Origin: Bacteroidota bacterium
GTDB lineage: Bacteria > Bacteroidota > Bacteroidia > Bacteroidales > JAADJA01
Direction of reading: 5' to 3'
Length of the DNA stretch: 64,000 nt
Assembly: GCA_020444515.1 (NCBI GenBank)
Contig: JAHLKX010000001.1
Coordinates: forward strand, 620,001 to 684,000
Shown here in pieces: positions 8,644 through 17,318 of this stretch; the first letter of the stretch is position 1; the number at the start of each line of letters is the position of its first letter. Position numbers and translations under genes: made by a program. The notes under the pieces are model-generated. The model did not search any database and had not been told where the DNA came from. It saw nothing but the letters and a program-made list of their open reading frames with translations.

Positions 8644-9624
8644 ATGAGTGACCAAATTTTCAAGGATATCAAAATTCTATCGTCATCAGATATCAGCAAC
8701 CTGATGAGCATGGAAGAGGCGATAGATGCAATGGAATCGGCATTTGCAAGTTATTCTGATGGAACAAGCCATGTGCCTCAACGATATGTTTCAGGCATTA
8801 AAAATTTGAATTTATTTTTAAAACCGGCTTATAATGAAAGTCTGGGCAGGGCTTCAGTGAAAATCATTGCCCAAAAAACGGATGGCAATGTAGAGGGATT
8901 ACCTACCATTTTAGGAGTCGTCTTATTACTGGATTTAAAAACCGGTGCCATTTTATCCATGATGGATGGGGCATGCATTACCGCCCTCCGGACCGGTGCA
9001 GCCGGAGGCATTGCAACAAAAATACTGGCACGCAACAATGCAGCAACAGTGGCAATCATTGGTTGTGGTGCGCAAGGCAAAACACAGCTGGAAGCGGTTT
9101 GCAGCGTAAGGGAAATAAAACGGGCCTTTTTATTCGATATTCATTCAGCGGCAGCCAATAATCTCAAAACGGAAATGGAAGAAAAACTGAAAATCCCCAT
9201 CCGTGTTGTGAAAGATCCGGAAAACCTCAAAGAGGCAGATATTATTTGCACAGCCACGCATTCAGAACATCCTTTGTTTGGTCAAAAGCATATTTCAAAA
9301 GGGACCCACATCAATGCCATCGGTTCTTATAAACCCAATATGCAGGAGGTAGACCCCGCGGTGATTAAAAGTGGAAGGCTGTTTGTCGACTCCAGGGAAT
9401 CCGTTCTCAAAGAATCCGGAGACCTGATAAAGCCGATCAATGAAAATATTTTTACCGATGCCGTTATTGAATCAGAAATCGGTGAACTGATCAGCAAAAA
9501 AGCAGAAGGCCGGCAAAATAACCATGAAATTACGATCTTTAAAAGTGTTGGACTGGGTGTTCAGGATCTGTTTGTGGCCAATGGGATTTATGAAAAGTAT
9601 TTAAAGCAAAAACGGGCAGAATGA
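8644..9624 (+). CDS. Ornithine cyclodeaminase / mu-crystallin family protein
   Basis: NAD(P)-binding enzyme of the ornithine cyclodeaminase/mu-crystallin family, 326 residues, normal length. Features: KIIAQKTDGNVEGLP near residue 75 (substrate side), DGACITALRTGAAGGIAT and the Rossmann motif IIGCGAQGKTQ near 140. Members include ornithine cyclodeaminase, alanine dehydrogenase and pyrroline-2-carboxylate reductase, and these cannot be told apart reliably by eye. The stop codon overlaps the start of the L-serine dehydratase gene (ATGA), so the two are translationally coupled, which points to joint amino-acid degradation. A 218-base spacer separates it from the cassette-like genes. Confidence 0.85.
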   Translation: MSDQIFKDIKILSSSDISNLMSMEEAIDAMESAFASYSDGTSHVPQRYVSGIKNLNLFLKPAYNESLGRASVKIIAQKTDGNVEGLPTILGVVLLLDLKTGAILSMMDGACITALRTGAAGGIATKILARNNAATVAIIGCGAQGKTQLEAVCSVREIKRAFLFDIHSAAANNLKTEMEEKLKIPIRVVKDPENLKEADIICTATHSEHPLFGQKHISKGTHINAIGSYKPNMQEVDPAVIKSGRLFVDSRESVLKESGDLIKPINENIFTDAVIESEIGELISKKAEGRQNNHEITIFKSVGLGVQDLFVANGIYEKYLKQKRAE

Positions 9625-11216
9625 AATCAGCACATATACCGGGAATATTTAATGATGTAATGGGTCCGGTGATGCGGGGGCCTTCCAGTTCGCATACGGC
9701 TGCAGCCCATCGCATTGGCAGCTTGATCAGACTTGCAGGTGAACCAAATTTCACCAAAGTGTTGGTAAAGTTTGACAAAACAGGCGCTCTTGCAACAACC
9801 TATCGTGGGCAGGGCTCTGCATTGGGATTGACAGGCGGATTGCTCGGGTTGGAAATGACAAATCCTGAAATCGTCAATTATGAAAAGCATATAAAAAACA
9901 GCAGTTTCACCATAGAATACCTGGTAACTGATATTGAAAACAAACACCCGAATGCTTATCAGATCAGCGTTCAATATTCTGATAGGGAGGATCTGAATAT
10001 CCTGGCAATATCAACGGGCGGCGGTATGATTGAGATTGTGGAATGGAACGGTTTTAAAGTTTCATTGAAAGGCGATTTTTTTGAAACACTGCTGTTTTTT
10101 CAACATGTTGAAGCGGAGAAGATTTCTGAGATGGAGAACGTTTTAAACACGAATCTCTCGGATTTTAAATTGTACAAGTCACAAGATTCAGATCAAAATT
10201 GGCTGATCAATATTAAATCCGGTAGAAGTTTGAGGAAGGAGATCGAAAACATTTCCGGACTGTTTGAAAATGTTTACCTGAAATATGATTTAGTGCCCGT
10301 CATGCCGACCCCTTCGGTTATTGAAGTAAACCTTCCTTTTACCACCGTGGATGAAATGCTGAAGATAGCATCCGAGAAAGACCGCTCTTTATCAGAACTG
10401 GCCATCATGTATGAAGTGGCACGTACCGGTCTGCCTGCCGATACCATCATAAAGAAAATGGAGGAAATTGTTCTTATTACAAAAAAATCGATTGATGAGG
10501 GATTAAAAGGCACTCATTACAAAGACCGGATACTGGGCGCCCAGTCGCCATTGATTGAAAAAGCAGAAAAAGAGGGTCGCATTCAAAAAACAATTAACAG
10601 CACCATCATTGCTTACACCGCGGCTATTATGGAAGTAAAAAGTTCGATGGGCCTTATTGTTGCCGCTCCGACAGCAGGAAGCTGTGGGGTGGTAGGAGGT
10701 GCTTTATTCGGTTCACTTCAGGAGAATGAAAATGACCTGCATACCATGGCAAGGGCATTTCTTGCCGCAGGGATAACAGGTGTTTTTATTGCTGCCAGCT
10801 ACACTTTTTCCGCTGAAGAAGGAGGTTGTCAGGTCGAAGCAGGATCAGGCTCAGCCATGGCCGCTGCCGGACTGGTTGAATTAAACGGAGGCTCTGCAAA
10901 ACAAGCAATGGACGCTGCATCAATGGCCTTGCAAAACCAGCTGGGTTTGGTGTGTGATCCCGTCGCCGTGAGGGTTGAAGTGCCCTGTTTGGGTAAAAAT
11001 ATTATGGCAGCAACCAATGCTTATAATTCCTGTATTATGGCCCTGGCAGGCTTTGATGCTCTGATACCTTACCATGAAGTGATCGATGCGATGAAAGCTG
11101 TTGGAAATGCACTACCTTCTAGCTTATGCTGCACAGGACTGGGCGGACTTGCACAAACACCAACCGGAAAATGTTTGTATGAAAAATTTAATGATCATCA
11201 CAATTCAGTGACATAA
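9621..11216 (+). CDS. L-serine ammonia-lyase (single-chain, Fe-S)
   Basis: Converts L-serine to pyruvate and ammonia with a [4Fe-4S] cluster. The 531-residue product has the beta domain first (GPVMRGPSSSHTAAAHRIG; residues 1 to about 220, including an ACT-like part) and then the alpha domain from about 230 (IMYEVARTGL, APTAGSCGVVGG, EEGGCQVEAGSGSAMAAAG, CDPVAVRVEVPCLGKN, CCTGLGGLAQTPTGK). The cluster cysteines in GSCG, VPCLGKN and near the C-terminus are visible. It starts in an ATGA overlap with the preceding cyclodeaminase-like gene. Confidence 0.92.
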   Translation: MKSAHIPGIFNDVMGPVMRGPSSSHTAAAHRIGSLIRLAGEPNFTKVLVKFDKTGALATTYRGQGSALGLTGGLLGLEMTNPEIVNYEKHIKNSSFTIEYLVTDIENKHPNAYQISVQYSDREDLNILAISTGGGMIEIVEWNGFKVSLKGDFFETLLFFQHVEAEKISEMENVLNTNLSDFKLYKSQDSDQNWLINIKSGRSLRKEIENISGLFENVYLKYDLVPVMPTPSVIEVNLPFTTVDEMLKIASEKDRSLSELAIMYEVARTGLPADTIIKKMEEIVLITKKSIDEGLKGTHYKDRILGAQSPLIEKAEKEGRIQKTINSTIIAYTAAIMEVKSSMGLIVAAPTAGSCGVVGGALFGSLQENENDLHTMARAFLAAGITGVFIAASYTFSAEEGGCQVEAGSGSAMAAAGLVELNGGSAKQAMDAASMALQNQLGLVCDPVAVRVEVPCLGKNIMAATNAYNSCIMALAGFDALIPYHEVIDAMKAVGNALPSSLCCTGLGGLAQTPTGKCLYEKFNDHHNSVT

Positions 11217-11273
11217 TGCAACAAATCAAAACCTCATGGAATGGATTACCTAACGACCGATAAGGATAAAAAG

Positions 11274-11281
11274 TAAATTTG
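11274..11281 (+). promoter_or_regulatory. -7 element upstream of the outer-membrane barrel gene
   Basis: TAAATTTG matches TAnnTTTG exactly, about 43 bases before the predicted transcript's ATG at 11331. No clear -33 is present. If real, it could start a transcript running into the TspO-lipocalin group. Confidence 0.4.
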
Positions 11282-11330
11282 CAAATAGGAAGTCGGGTAT
11301 TGAATCAATTATTTACCAAGAGCATAAGAA

Positions 11331-12101
11331 ATGAAAAACAAATTACTTGTTATATCTTTAATCATCCTTGTAAGTGTGATCGGCCCTTCATCGTTTGTTA
11401 ATGCACAAGCATCAATCGACCTGGAGTCCGGTGCAGTTTTTACTGGATACAATGACGTGCGAATCCCGGGCGATGCCGGAACCTTGTTTTCACTAAATAC
11501 TGATTTAAAGACGAAAACAGCAGCTTTTATTCGTTTGAGGGCCGGTTATACCATCAATTCGAGGCATACGATCTCTCTTATTTATGCGCCTCTGACTGTA
11601 AAGTCGGAGGGTTCGGCCACGATGCCCATTCTATTTGAAGATGCTGCTTTTCCTGCAAATACCGAATTGAATGGCTCCTATAAGTTCAATTCATACAGGA
11701 TAACCTATCGCTATGATTTTGTACGAAAACCCAATTTTGAATTTGGATTGGGTTTTACGGCAAAAATTAGGGATGCTGAAATTTCATTAAAGAGTGATGA
11801 AACAGCTTCAGCAAAAACGAACGTTGGATTTGTTCCGATTATCAATTTCAGGTTGCATTGGACATCAAATAAAAAGATGGGGCTCCTGCTCGAAGGAGAC
11901 GCACTGGCTGCTCCGCAAGGCAGAGCCGAAGATGTTCTTCTTGCAGGAACGTATAAATTTTCTGATCGGTTCCTGATGCGCCTTGGTTATCGGATTTTGG
12001 AAGGCGGAGCCGATAATGACGAAGTTTATAATTTTGCCTTATTCCATTACGCTTCTGTTGGATTCAGTTATACCTTTAAAAACCGTCAGAATACAAATTA
12101 G
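11331..12101 (+). CDS. Outer-membrane beta-barrel protein, function unknown
   Basis: 256 residues with a signal peptide (residues 1 to about 26, ending FVNAQA). Aromatic, alternating strands dominate the rest (SYRITYRYDF, FEFGLGFTAKIRDAEI, FLMRLGYRILEGGAD, ASVGFSYTFKNR). The C-terminal strand ends close to aromatic residues, as barrel proteins do. No specific family recognised. It precedes tspO by 16 bases and may be the first gene of the stress-related group. Confidence 0.65.
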   Translation: MKNKLLVISLIILVSVIGPSSFVNAQASIDLESGAVFTGYNDVRIPGDAGTLFSLNTDLKTKTAAFIRLRAGYTINSRHTISLIYAPLTVKSEGSATMPILFEDAAFPANTELNGSYKFNSYRITYRYDFVRKPNFEFGLGFTAKIRDAEISLKSDETASAKTNVGFVPIINFRLHWTSNKKMGLLLEGDALAAPQGRAEDVLLAGTYKFSDRFLMRLGYRILEGGADNDEVYNFALFHYASVGFSYTFKNRQNTN

Positions 12102-12117
12102 TCAAAGATTATTGAAC

Positions 12118-12591
12118 ATGATCAAGTCAAATTTTTTGAAACTGTTTATTTCCATAGCCCTGCCAATTGGTTTAGGAGCCATAGCGGGACTATTTACGGC
12201 AGAAGCTGTGCCTGAGTCGTATGCGTCCCTGAATAAACCGTCCTTCAGTCCGCCTAACTGGTTATTTGGGCCCGTATGGACATTGCTTTATCTTTTGATG
12301 GGGGTATCCTTGTTTCTAATCTGGAAAATGCCGGCAAATAAAGAACGTTACCGGGCTATTTTCGTTTTTTTAGTGCAATTATTGTTAAACTTCTTTTGGA
12401 GCTTTATCTTTTTCTATTTCAACAGGATTGGCCTGGCACTCATTGAAATTATTCTACTATGGTTGAATATCGCTGTTATGCTGGTTTTATTCTACAAAAT
12501 AAAACCTGTGGCCGCATTCATCAATATCCCCTATTTCTTATGGGTGAGTTTTGCCTCCATATTGAATGCGAGTTTGTATTTTCTTAATTAA
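12118..12591 (+). CDS. TspO/MBR family membrane protein
   Basis: Five-helix tryptophan-rich sensory protein, 157 residues, normal size. Diagnostic segments are YASLNKPSFSPPNWLFGPVWTLLY near residues 36-60 and the helix QLLLNFFWSFIFFY. The family binds porphyrins and is linked to oxidative and photo-oxidative stress. An in-frame extension to 11983 overlaps the preceding gene and is rejected; MIKSNFLKLF is the start. Its place between a barrel protein and the lipocalin/photolyase genes fits a photostress role. Confidence 0.9.
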   Translation: MIKSNFLKLFISIALPIGLGAIAGLFTAEAVPESYASLNKPSFSPPNWLFGPVWTLLYLLMGVSLFLIWKMPANKERYRAIFVFLVQLLLNFFWSFIFFYFNRIGLALIEIILLWLNIAVMLVLFYKIKPVAAFINIPYFLWVSFASILNASLYFLN

Positions 12592-12857
12592 CCTGACACA
12601 TTGAAAAGTAACATATTTGATCAGAATAATCATACATAGCTACTAACCCTATTTTAACAAATCAAAATGCCGGACGCATTCATCATTGAGAAATTTAAAA
12701 CCCTTTATTTTTTTTAAATGATGTAAATTCATTTGATTCCTGATTTTGAAAGCGTCGAAATGTGAGGTATTTGTTTCATCAAGCTTAGAACATATCCTAA
12801 ATATCAATAATTTTTACTATTTTTAGATTGATTCATTTTCGATTGAATAATACATGC

Positions 12858-13388
12858 ATGTTAAAATATACAATACTTTCATTGTTATTTTTTATTAATT
12901 TCACTTCAAGTATGGGGCAAAGTTCAATGATTTATAAAACCGTAGTAGAAGAATTTGACATTGATCAATATTTGGGCAAATGGTATGAAATTGCACGATA
13001 TGATCATCGATTTGAGCGAGGCCTGGTTGGCGTTACGGCAACGTATACTTTTCGCAGCGACGGAAAAATAAAAGTTGTGAATGAAGGATTCAAAAAAAAA
13101 TTAACCGGGAAAAAGTCGAAAGCCATAGGTAAGGCAAAAATTCCAGATCCCAATAACCCCGCCAAATTGAAAGTCTCCTTTTTTTTGTTTTTCTATGGTG
13201 ATTATTTTGTGCTTGAACTGGATAAAAATTATCAATGGGCAGTGGTTGGAAGCAGTTCCGACAATTACCTGTGGATCCTCTCACGCAGCCCAAAAATGGA
13301 AGAACATTTATACCGGGAATTATTGGAGAAATTGACCGGCAGAGGATACGATACATCAAAACTCATCAAAGTTGAACAAAGTGAATGA
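12858..13388 (+). CDS. Bacterial lipocalin (Blc-like)
   Basis: Secreted lipocalin of 176 residues, signal peptide LSLLFFINFTSSMGQ, no lipobox. The lipocalin signature is clear: DIDQYLGKWYEIARYDHRFERG (G-x-W motif), then GVTATYTF, KVSFFLFFYGDYFVLELD and YLWILSRSP. Family members such as E. coli Blc bind lysophospholipids and fatty acids and aid membrane repair. Start: MLKYTILS at 12858 gives a proper signal peptide; an in-frame ATG at 12828 adds ten non-signal residues. A TACTATTTTTAG stretch just upstream could act as a weak -7. Twenty-one bases to the DUF2177 gene suggest cotranscription. Confidence 0.9.
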   Translation: MLKYTILSLLFFINFTSSMGQSSMIYKTVVEEFDIDQYLGKWYEIARYDHRFERGLVGVTATYTFRSDGKIKVVNEGFKKKLTGKKSKAIGKAKIPDPNNPAKLKVSFFLFFYGDYFVLELDKNYQWAVVGSSSDNYLWILSRSPKMEEHLYRELLEKLTGRGYDTSKLIKVEQSE

Positions 13389-13409
13389 TAAACGCAAAAA
13401 CACCGAATC

Positions 13410-13817
13410 ATGAGCATACTGGATATAATCATTAGCTATCTGTTAACATTTGCTGTTTTCCTGATCGTAGATCTTTTATGGTTGGGGATTATCGCTAAAA
13501 ATCTGTACAGAAAATACCTGGGTAAATTTTTATCGAATCGGGTTAATTGGACGGCAGCATTTATATTTTATTTCATTTATGTTATTGGAATTTCATTTTT
13601 TGCCATTTATCCTTCTGTGAAAAATGACTCGGTCAGTGATGCTATTTTATGGGGTGCATTATTCGGGTTTTTTACATATGCCACCTATGATTTAACAAAT
13701 TTAGCCACACTCAAAGGTTGGCCCGTACCGATCGTTATAATTGATATTTTATGGGGAGCCGTGCTTTCGGCAACCGTAAGTATTTCTGGATTTTTCCTGG
13801 TAAATTGGATCAATTAG
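13410..13817 (+). CDS. DUF2177 family membrane protein
   Basis: 135 residues with four helices (SYLLTFAVFLIVDLLWLGII, FIFYFIYVIGISFF, GALFGFFTYATYDLTNLATL, IVIIDILWGAVLSATVS). VDLLWLG and ATYDLTNLATLKGWP are typical of DUF2177. Function unknown; the family recurs with lipocalin, DUF1295 and photolyase genes in light-induced clusters of other bacteria (from memory). It sits directly after the lipocalin and ends 8 bases before the DAK2-DegV fusion. Confidence 0.88.
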   Translation: MSILDIIISYLLTFAVFLIVDLLWLGIIAKNLYRKYLGKFLSNRVNWTAAFIFYFIYVIGISFFAIYPSVKNDSVSDAILWGALFGFFTYATYDLTNLATLKGWPVPIVIIDILWGAVLSATVSISGFFLVNWIN

Positions 13818-13825
13818 CAAAGGGT

Positions 13826-15628
13826 ATGAATAAAATAGAAGCGCCACATATCAATGGTAAATTTCTTTACTACGCTTTTCTTGCCGGAGGCAATCAAATC
13901 CTAAAAAACCAGGTTGAATTAAACAGAATCAATGTTTTCCCGGTCAATGATAAAGACACAGGTTCCAACTTAGCCTCTACCATCCGTTCTGTTATTGATA
14001 ATATCAAACCCCAAAAGTCCTATAAGACTATGTTAAAGGATATTGCCGAAGCCTCACTCCTGGGAGCCAGGGGCAATTCAGGTGTGATATTCGCCCAGTT
14101 TTTACATGGTATCAGTCGGGAAACCATCAACAAATCAAAGATCACCTTTCCCGAATTTGCTGAAAGTGTAAAACGATCCATCCCCTATATTTATGAAGCC
14201 ATTGCCCATCCTGTTGAAGGTACCATGCTGACAGTGATCAAAGAATGGTCTGATTTTCTTAGCAGCAAGAAAGAAGCGATTTATCATTTTGAGAACACCA
14301 TTATTGACTCATTGTTGGTGCTTGAAAAATCATTGGCTGAAACCCCCTTAAAATTAAAAAAACTCAGCAAGTCAGGTTTTGTTGATGCGGGAGCAAAAGG
14401 TTTTGTGATATTTATCAAAGGAATTATTGAATTCATCAGAAATAAAAATATTCGTGATTTGGTGGTCGACTCCGGGGAAAATATCACCCTTATCCATTCA
14501 GAGGAACTGATCGATGAAGAAATCCATTACCGTTTTTGCACCGAGGCCATCATTCGAAATACCAAAATCAGTAAAAAAGAGCTGCAAAATATTTTAAATA
14601 AAAGTGGCGATTCCTCTGTTGTTGCCGGCTCGGAAAACCTTTGCCGCATCCATGTTCACACCAATCAGCCAGCTTCACTGTTTCATCATTTAAAAGATTT
14701 CGGGACCATCACCTATCAGAAAGTGGATGACATGGTTCGACAACAGGAAACAGCTTTCAAACGAAAATGGAACATTGCACTTGTAACTGACTCAACCTGT
14801 GATTTACCCCAGGAACTAATCGATTTATATCAAATCAATGTTGTTCCCATAAACCTGAATTTTGGGGATAATCATTACTTGGACAAGGTCACCATTCAGC
14901 CTGAACAATTTTATGAATTACTTGAAACGCACCCTGAATTTCCCAAAACAGCTCAAATAAATGAACAGGTTTTCACCAACTTATACTCTCACCTGGCCTC
15001 ACATTACGATGCGATCATTGCATTGCACCTCACCAGCCAGTTCAGCGGGACCTATACAAACAGTGTAAAAGCCGGTAGACGAATTGCACAAGAATTTAAA
15101 AAACCAGTTCATGTGATTGATTCGAAAAATTTATCGGGTGCATTGGGTCTGCTCGTATTGAAAACGGCTTTTTACATCAAACAGGCCAGACCATTGGAAT
15201 CCATAGTGAAATCAATTGAAAACGATGTGATTCATTCTAAAATATTTGTTAGTGTCAGGAATTTAAAATTCATGATCAAAGGAGGCCGTGTTTCAAAACC
15301 AAAAGGTTTATTGGCTTCGGCATTGGGTTTAAATCCGGTTATTTCAATGGATGCAAATGGTAAGTCACTACTTTTTGGCAAAACCTTTAGCCAGAAAGCC
15401 AGCTTGAATAAAATATATACCCACATTGAAAAAATCAGTAGGGGAAAGACCGTATGGAATTATATTATTCTCCATGCCAATCATGTTAATGGTGCCATGG
15501 AAGCAAAAGAAAAACTGAAACAACTGATCGGCAAAGAGCCTGTCTCTGTGGTCAATATTTCTCCGGTAATCGGCATGCATGCAGGTACTGGAGCCATTGC
15601 AGTTTCATTATTGTTCAATCAGAATTAA
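13826..15628 (+). CDS. DAK2-DegV fusion (FakA-FakB-like fatty-acid kinase)
   Basis: 600-residue protein joining two parts that are usually separate. The N-terminal DAK2/DhaL-type ATP domain (about 10-210) has the Mg-binding loop as NVFPVNDKDTGSN (usual DGDTGTN; both aspartates kept) and LLGARGNSGVIFAQ. From about residue 312 there is a DegV/FakB fatty-acid-binding domain (ALVTDSTCDLP, HLTSQFSGTYTNS, KFMIKGGRVSKPKG). In Firmicutes FakA phosphorylates fatty acids held by FakB, so one chain could activate recovered fatty acids to acyl-phosphate. Start: the ATG at 13826 follows AAAGGGT; a longer frame overlaps DUF2177 and is rejected. Its place among lipocalin and photolyase genes suggests salvage of acyl chains from damaged lipids. 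Confidence 0.85.
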   Translation: MNKIEAPHINGKFLYYAFLAGGNQILKNQVELNRINVFPVNDKDTGSNLASTIRSVIDNIKPQKSYKTMLKDIAEASLLGARGNSGVIFAQFLHGISRETINKSKITFPEFAESVKRSIPYIYEAIAHPVEGTMLTVIKEWSDFLSSKKEAIYHFENTIIDSLLVLEKSLAETPLKLKKLSKSGFVDAGAKGFVIFIKGIIEFIRNKNIRDLVVDSGENITLIHSEELIDEEIHYRFCTEAIIRNTKISKKELQNILNKSGDSSVVAGSENLCRIHVHTNQPASLFHHLKDFGTITYQKVDDMVRQQETAFKRKWNIALVTDSTCDLPQELIDLYQINVVPINLNFGDNHYLDKVTIQPEQFYELLETHPEFPKTAQINEQVFTNLYSHLASHYDAIIALHLTSQFSGTYTNSVKAGRRIAQEFKKPVHVIDSKNLSGALGLLVLKTAFYIKQARPLESIVKSIENDVIHSKIFVSVRNLKFMIKGGRVSKPKGLLASALGLNPVISMDANGKSLLFGKTFSQKASLNKIYTHIEKISRGKTVWNYIILHANHVNGAMEAKEKLKQLIGKEPVSVVNISPVIGMHAGTGAIAVSLLFNQN

Positions 15629-15639
15629 TCGTATATCAG

Positions 15640-16413
15640 ATGAATTTATTTTTACAAGCCTGCCTGCTCATATGGATCCTGGTGACCTTGTTATGGGTCT
15701 GGAGCATTATCATTAAAAATGTAAGTATAATCGACCTTTTCTGGGGGCTGAGTTTTGTCATAGTTAACGCATTTTATGTATTCATGTCGGGGGAACTCAA
15801 TCCCAGGAAGATACTCATTTTAGTGCTGGTCAGTATCTGGGGCTTAAGACTTTTTATCTATCTTTCAATAAGAAATATTGGCAAAGGGGAGGATTTCAGA
15901 TACCAGCAGTTCAGAAAAAATTATGGTGAAGACCGCTACTGGTGGTTCAGTTATTTTCAAACCTTCTTATTGCAGGGAGCATTGAGCCTGATTATATCAC
16001 TGCCATTGCTTGCAATAAGTACAAGTTCAAAGTCGGGTGAGCTTATGATACTCGATTATATCGCCATTTTTGTTTGGTTAATCGGATTTGTATTTGAGAC
16101 AATAGGCGATTTTCAATTGGCACGTTTTAAAAGAAATGCCAATAACAAAGGCAAGGTATTGAATACAGGTTTATGGAAATATACCCGACATCCAAACTAT
16201 TTTGGTGATGCCGTGGTATGGTGGGCCTATGCCATCTTCAGCATTGCTGCCGGCGGTTACTGGCACATTATTGGTTCCTTTGTAATGACTTTTCTGTTGC
16301 TTAAAGTATCCGGTGTCGCCCTGCTTGAAAAAACCCTAAAAAACGACAAACCAGCATACACGGAATACACGCGCAAAACGAGTTCTTTTTTCCCCTGGTT
16401 TCCTAAAAGCTAA
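15640..16413 (+). CDS. DUF1295 membrane protein (steroid 5-alpha-reductase-like fold)
   Basis: 257-residue membrane protein with about seven helices. The hallmark C-terminal segment LWKYTRHPNYFGDAVVWW near residue 180 is that of DUF1295 and of isoprenylcysteine methyltransferase / steroid-reductase relatives, where it binds a nucleotide cofactor. It may reduce or modify a lipid double bond, an inference from the fold only. It begins 11 bases after the DAK2-DegV gene and ends 5 bases before the peroxiredoxin gene. Confidence 0.88.
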   Translation: MNLFLQACLLIWILVTLLWVWSIIIKNVSIIDLFWGLSFVIVNAFYVFMSGELNPRKILILVLVSIWGLRLFIYLSIRNIGKGEDFRYQQFRKNYGEDRYWWFSYFQTFLLQGALSLIISLPLLAISTSSKSGELMILDYIAIFVWLIGFVFETIGDFQLARFKRNANNKGKVLNTGLWKYTRHPNYFGDAVVWWAYAIFSIAAGGYWHIIGSFVMTFLLLKVSGVALLEKTLKNDKPAYTEYTRKTSSFFPWFPKS

Positions 16414-16418
16414 AATGA

Positions 16419-17159
16419 ATGGATTTTATCATTAAAAATATCTGGTTGATACTTTTTGTTATTTGGGGCTTACCATTGGGTTTTTACCGAAGTAAATTCC
16501 GCAAAATAGTGTATCAGACCGACAGTTGGACAATCAACATCAAGCCGGTTTTTTGGAAAGAGTTGAGAGGCCTTTTTGGAAACATTTATCCGGATAATCG
16601 GAAATACAAAAAATTCAGAAACTTTTATTTGCTATACCTCACCATTTATTTAATATTATTCATAGCCTATTTAAGTTTCGACACCAATTCTAATAATATG
16701 AAAAAGTTAGCTGTAGGGAGCACTGTCCCTAAATTTGAGTTAAAAGACCAACATGGTCAATTGTTTTCGTTGGAATCCGTATTGGGTAAAAAAAACCTGG
16801 TCATCTTTTTCTATCCAAAAGACGATAGCCCGGGGTGCACCAAACAAGCCTGTTCATTTCGCGATCAATTTGAAGTTTTTGCCGATGAGGATGCCATGAT
16901 CATTGGCATCAGCGGACAATCTGTCAAAAGTCATCTTGAGTTCGCACAAAAGCATCGACTGAATTATACCTTATTGAGTGATGAGGGCAATAAGGTTCGC
17001 AAACAGTTTGGGGTTCCCAGTGATTTATTCGGACTAATCCCCGGAAGGGTCACATACGTAATCGACAAGCAAGGAAAAGTCATCTATATGTTTAATTCGC
17101 AAGTTCAAACCGAAAAGCATGTAACCGAAGCATTGCGCATTTTAAAGGAGTTGAAATAA
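16419..17159 (+). CDS. Membrane-anchored peroxiredoxin (BCP/PrxQ type) with N-terminal fusion
   Basis: Thiol peroxidase reducing lipid and alkyl hydroperoxides. Residues 95-246 are a complete PrxQ/BCP domain, with peroxidatic Cys140 and resolving Cys145 in DSPGCTKQACSFRD (the C-x4-C spacing of this branch). The first 93 residues are an extra module with two hydrophobic helices (WLILFVIWGLPLGFY and LYLTIYLILFIAYLSF) around a basic loop. An internal ATG at 16698 (MKKLAVG) would give a normal soluble enzyme, so two products are possible. With helices at both ends of the module, the peroxidase would stay on the inner membrane. Confidence 0.85.
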   Translation: MDFIIKNIWLILFVIWGLPLGFYRSKFRKIVYQTDSWTINIKPVFWKELRGLFGNIYPDNRKYKKFRNFYLLYLTIYLILFIAYLSFDTNSNNMKKLAVGSTVPKFELKDQHGQLFSLESVLGKKNLVIFFYPKDDSPGCTKQACSFRDQFEVFADEDAMIIGISGQSVKSHLEFAQKHRLNYTLLSDEGNKVRKQFGVPSDLFGLIPGRVTYVIDKQGKVIYMFNSQVQTEKHVTEALRILKELK

Positions 17160-17165
17160 AACAGT

Positions 17166-17318
17166 ATGAATCATAAAAAAGCGAATCTTCCTCAAAAAAT
17201 GTGTCCGTTATGTGGACGCCCCTTCAAATGGAGAAAAAAGTGTGAAAGAAGCTGGGATTCGGTTGTATATTGCAGTGAAAAATGTAGAAGAAATAAGTTA
17301 AAAATCCATAATGACTAA
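17166..17318 (+). CDS. DUF2256 small zinc-ribbon protein
   Basis: 50-residue product [10 protein letters not shown]...KIHND. Five cysteines are arranged as [16 protein letters not shown] and YCSEKCRRN, the pattern of DUF2256. The family is found next to cryptochrome/photolyase genes in many bacteria (family knowledge), and here the gene ends 8 bases inside the photolyase-related gene, so the two are coupled. Role unknown; a nucleic-acid or protein zinc-ribbon adaptor is plausible. Confidence 0.85.
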   Translation: MNHKKANLPQKMCPLCGRPFKWRKKCERSWDSVVYCSEKCRRNKLKIHND

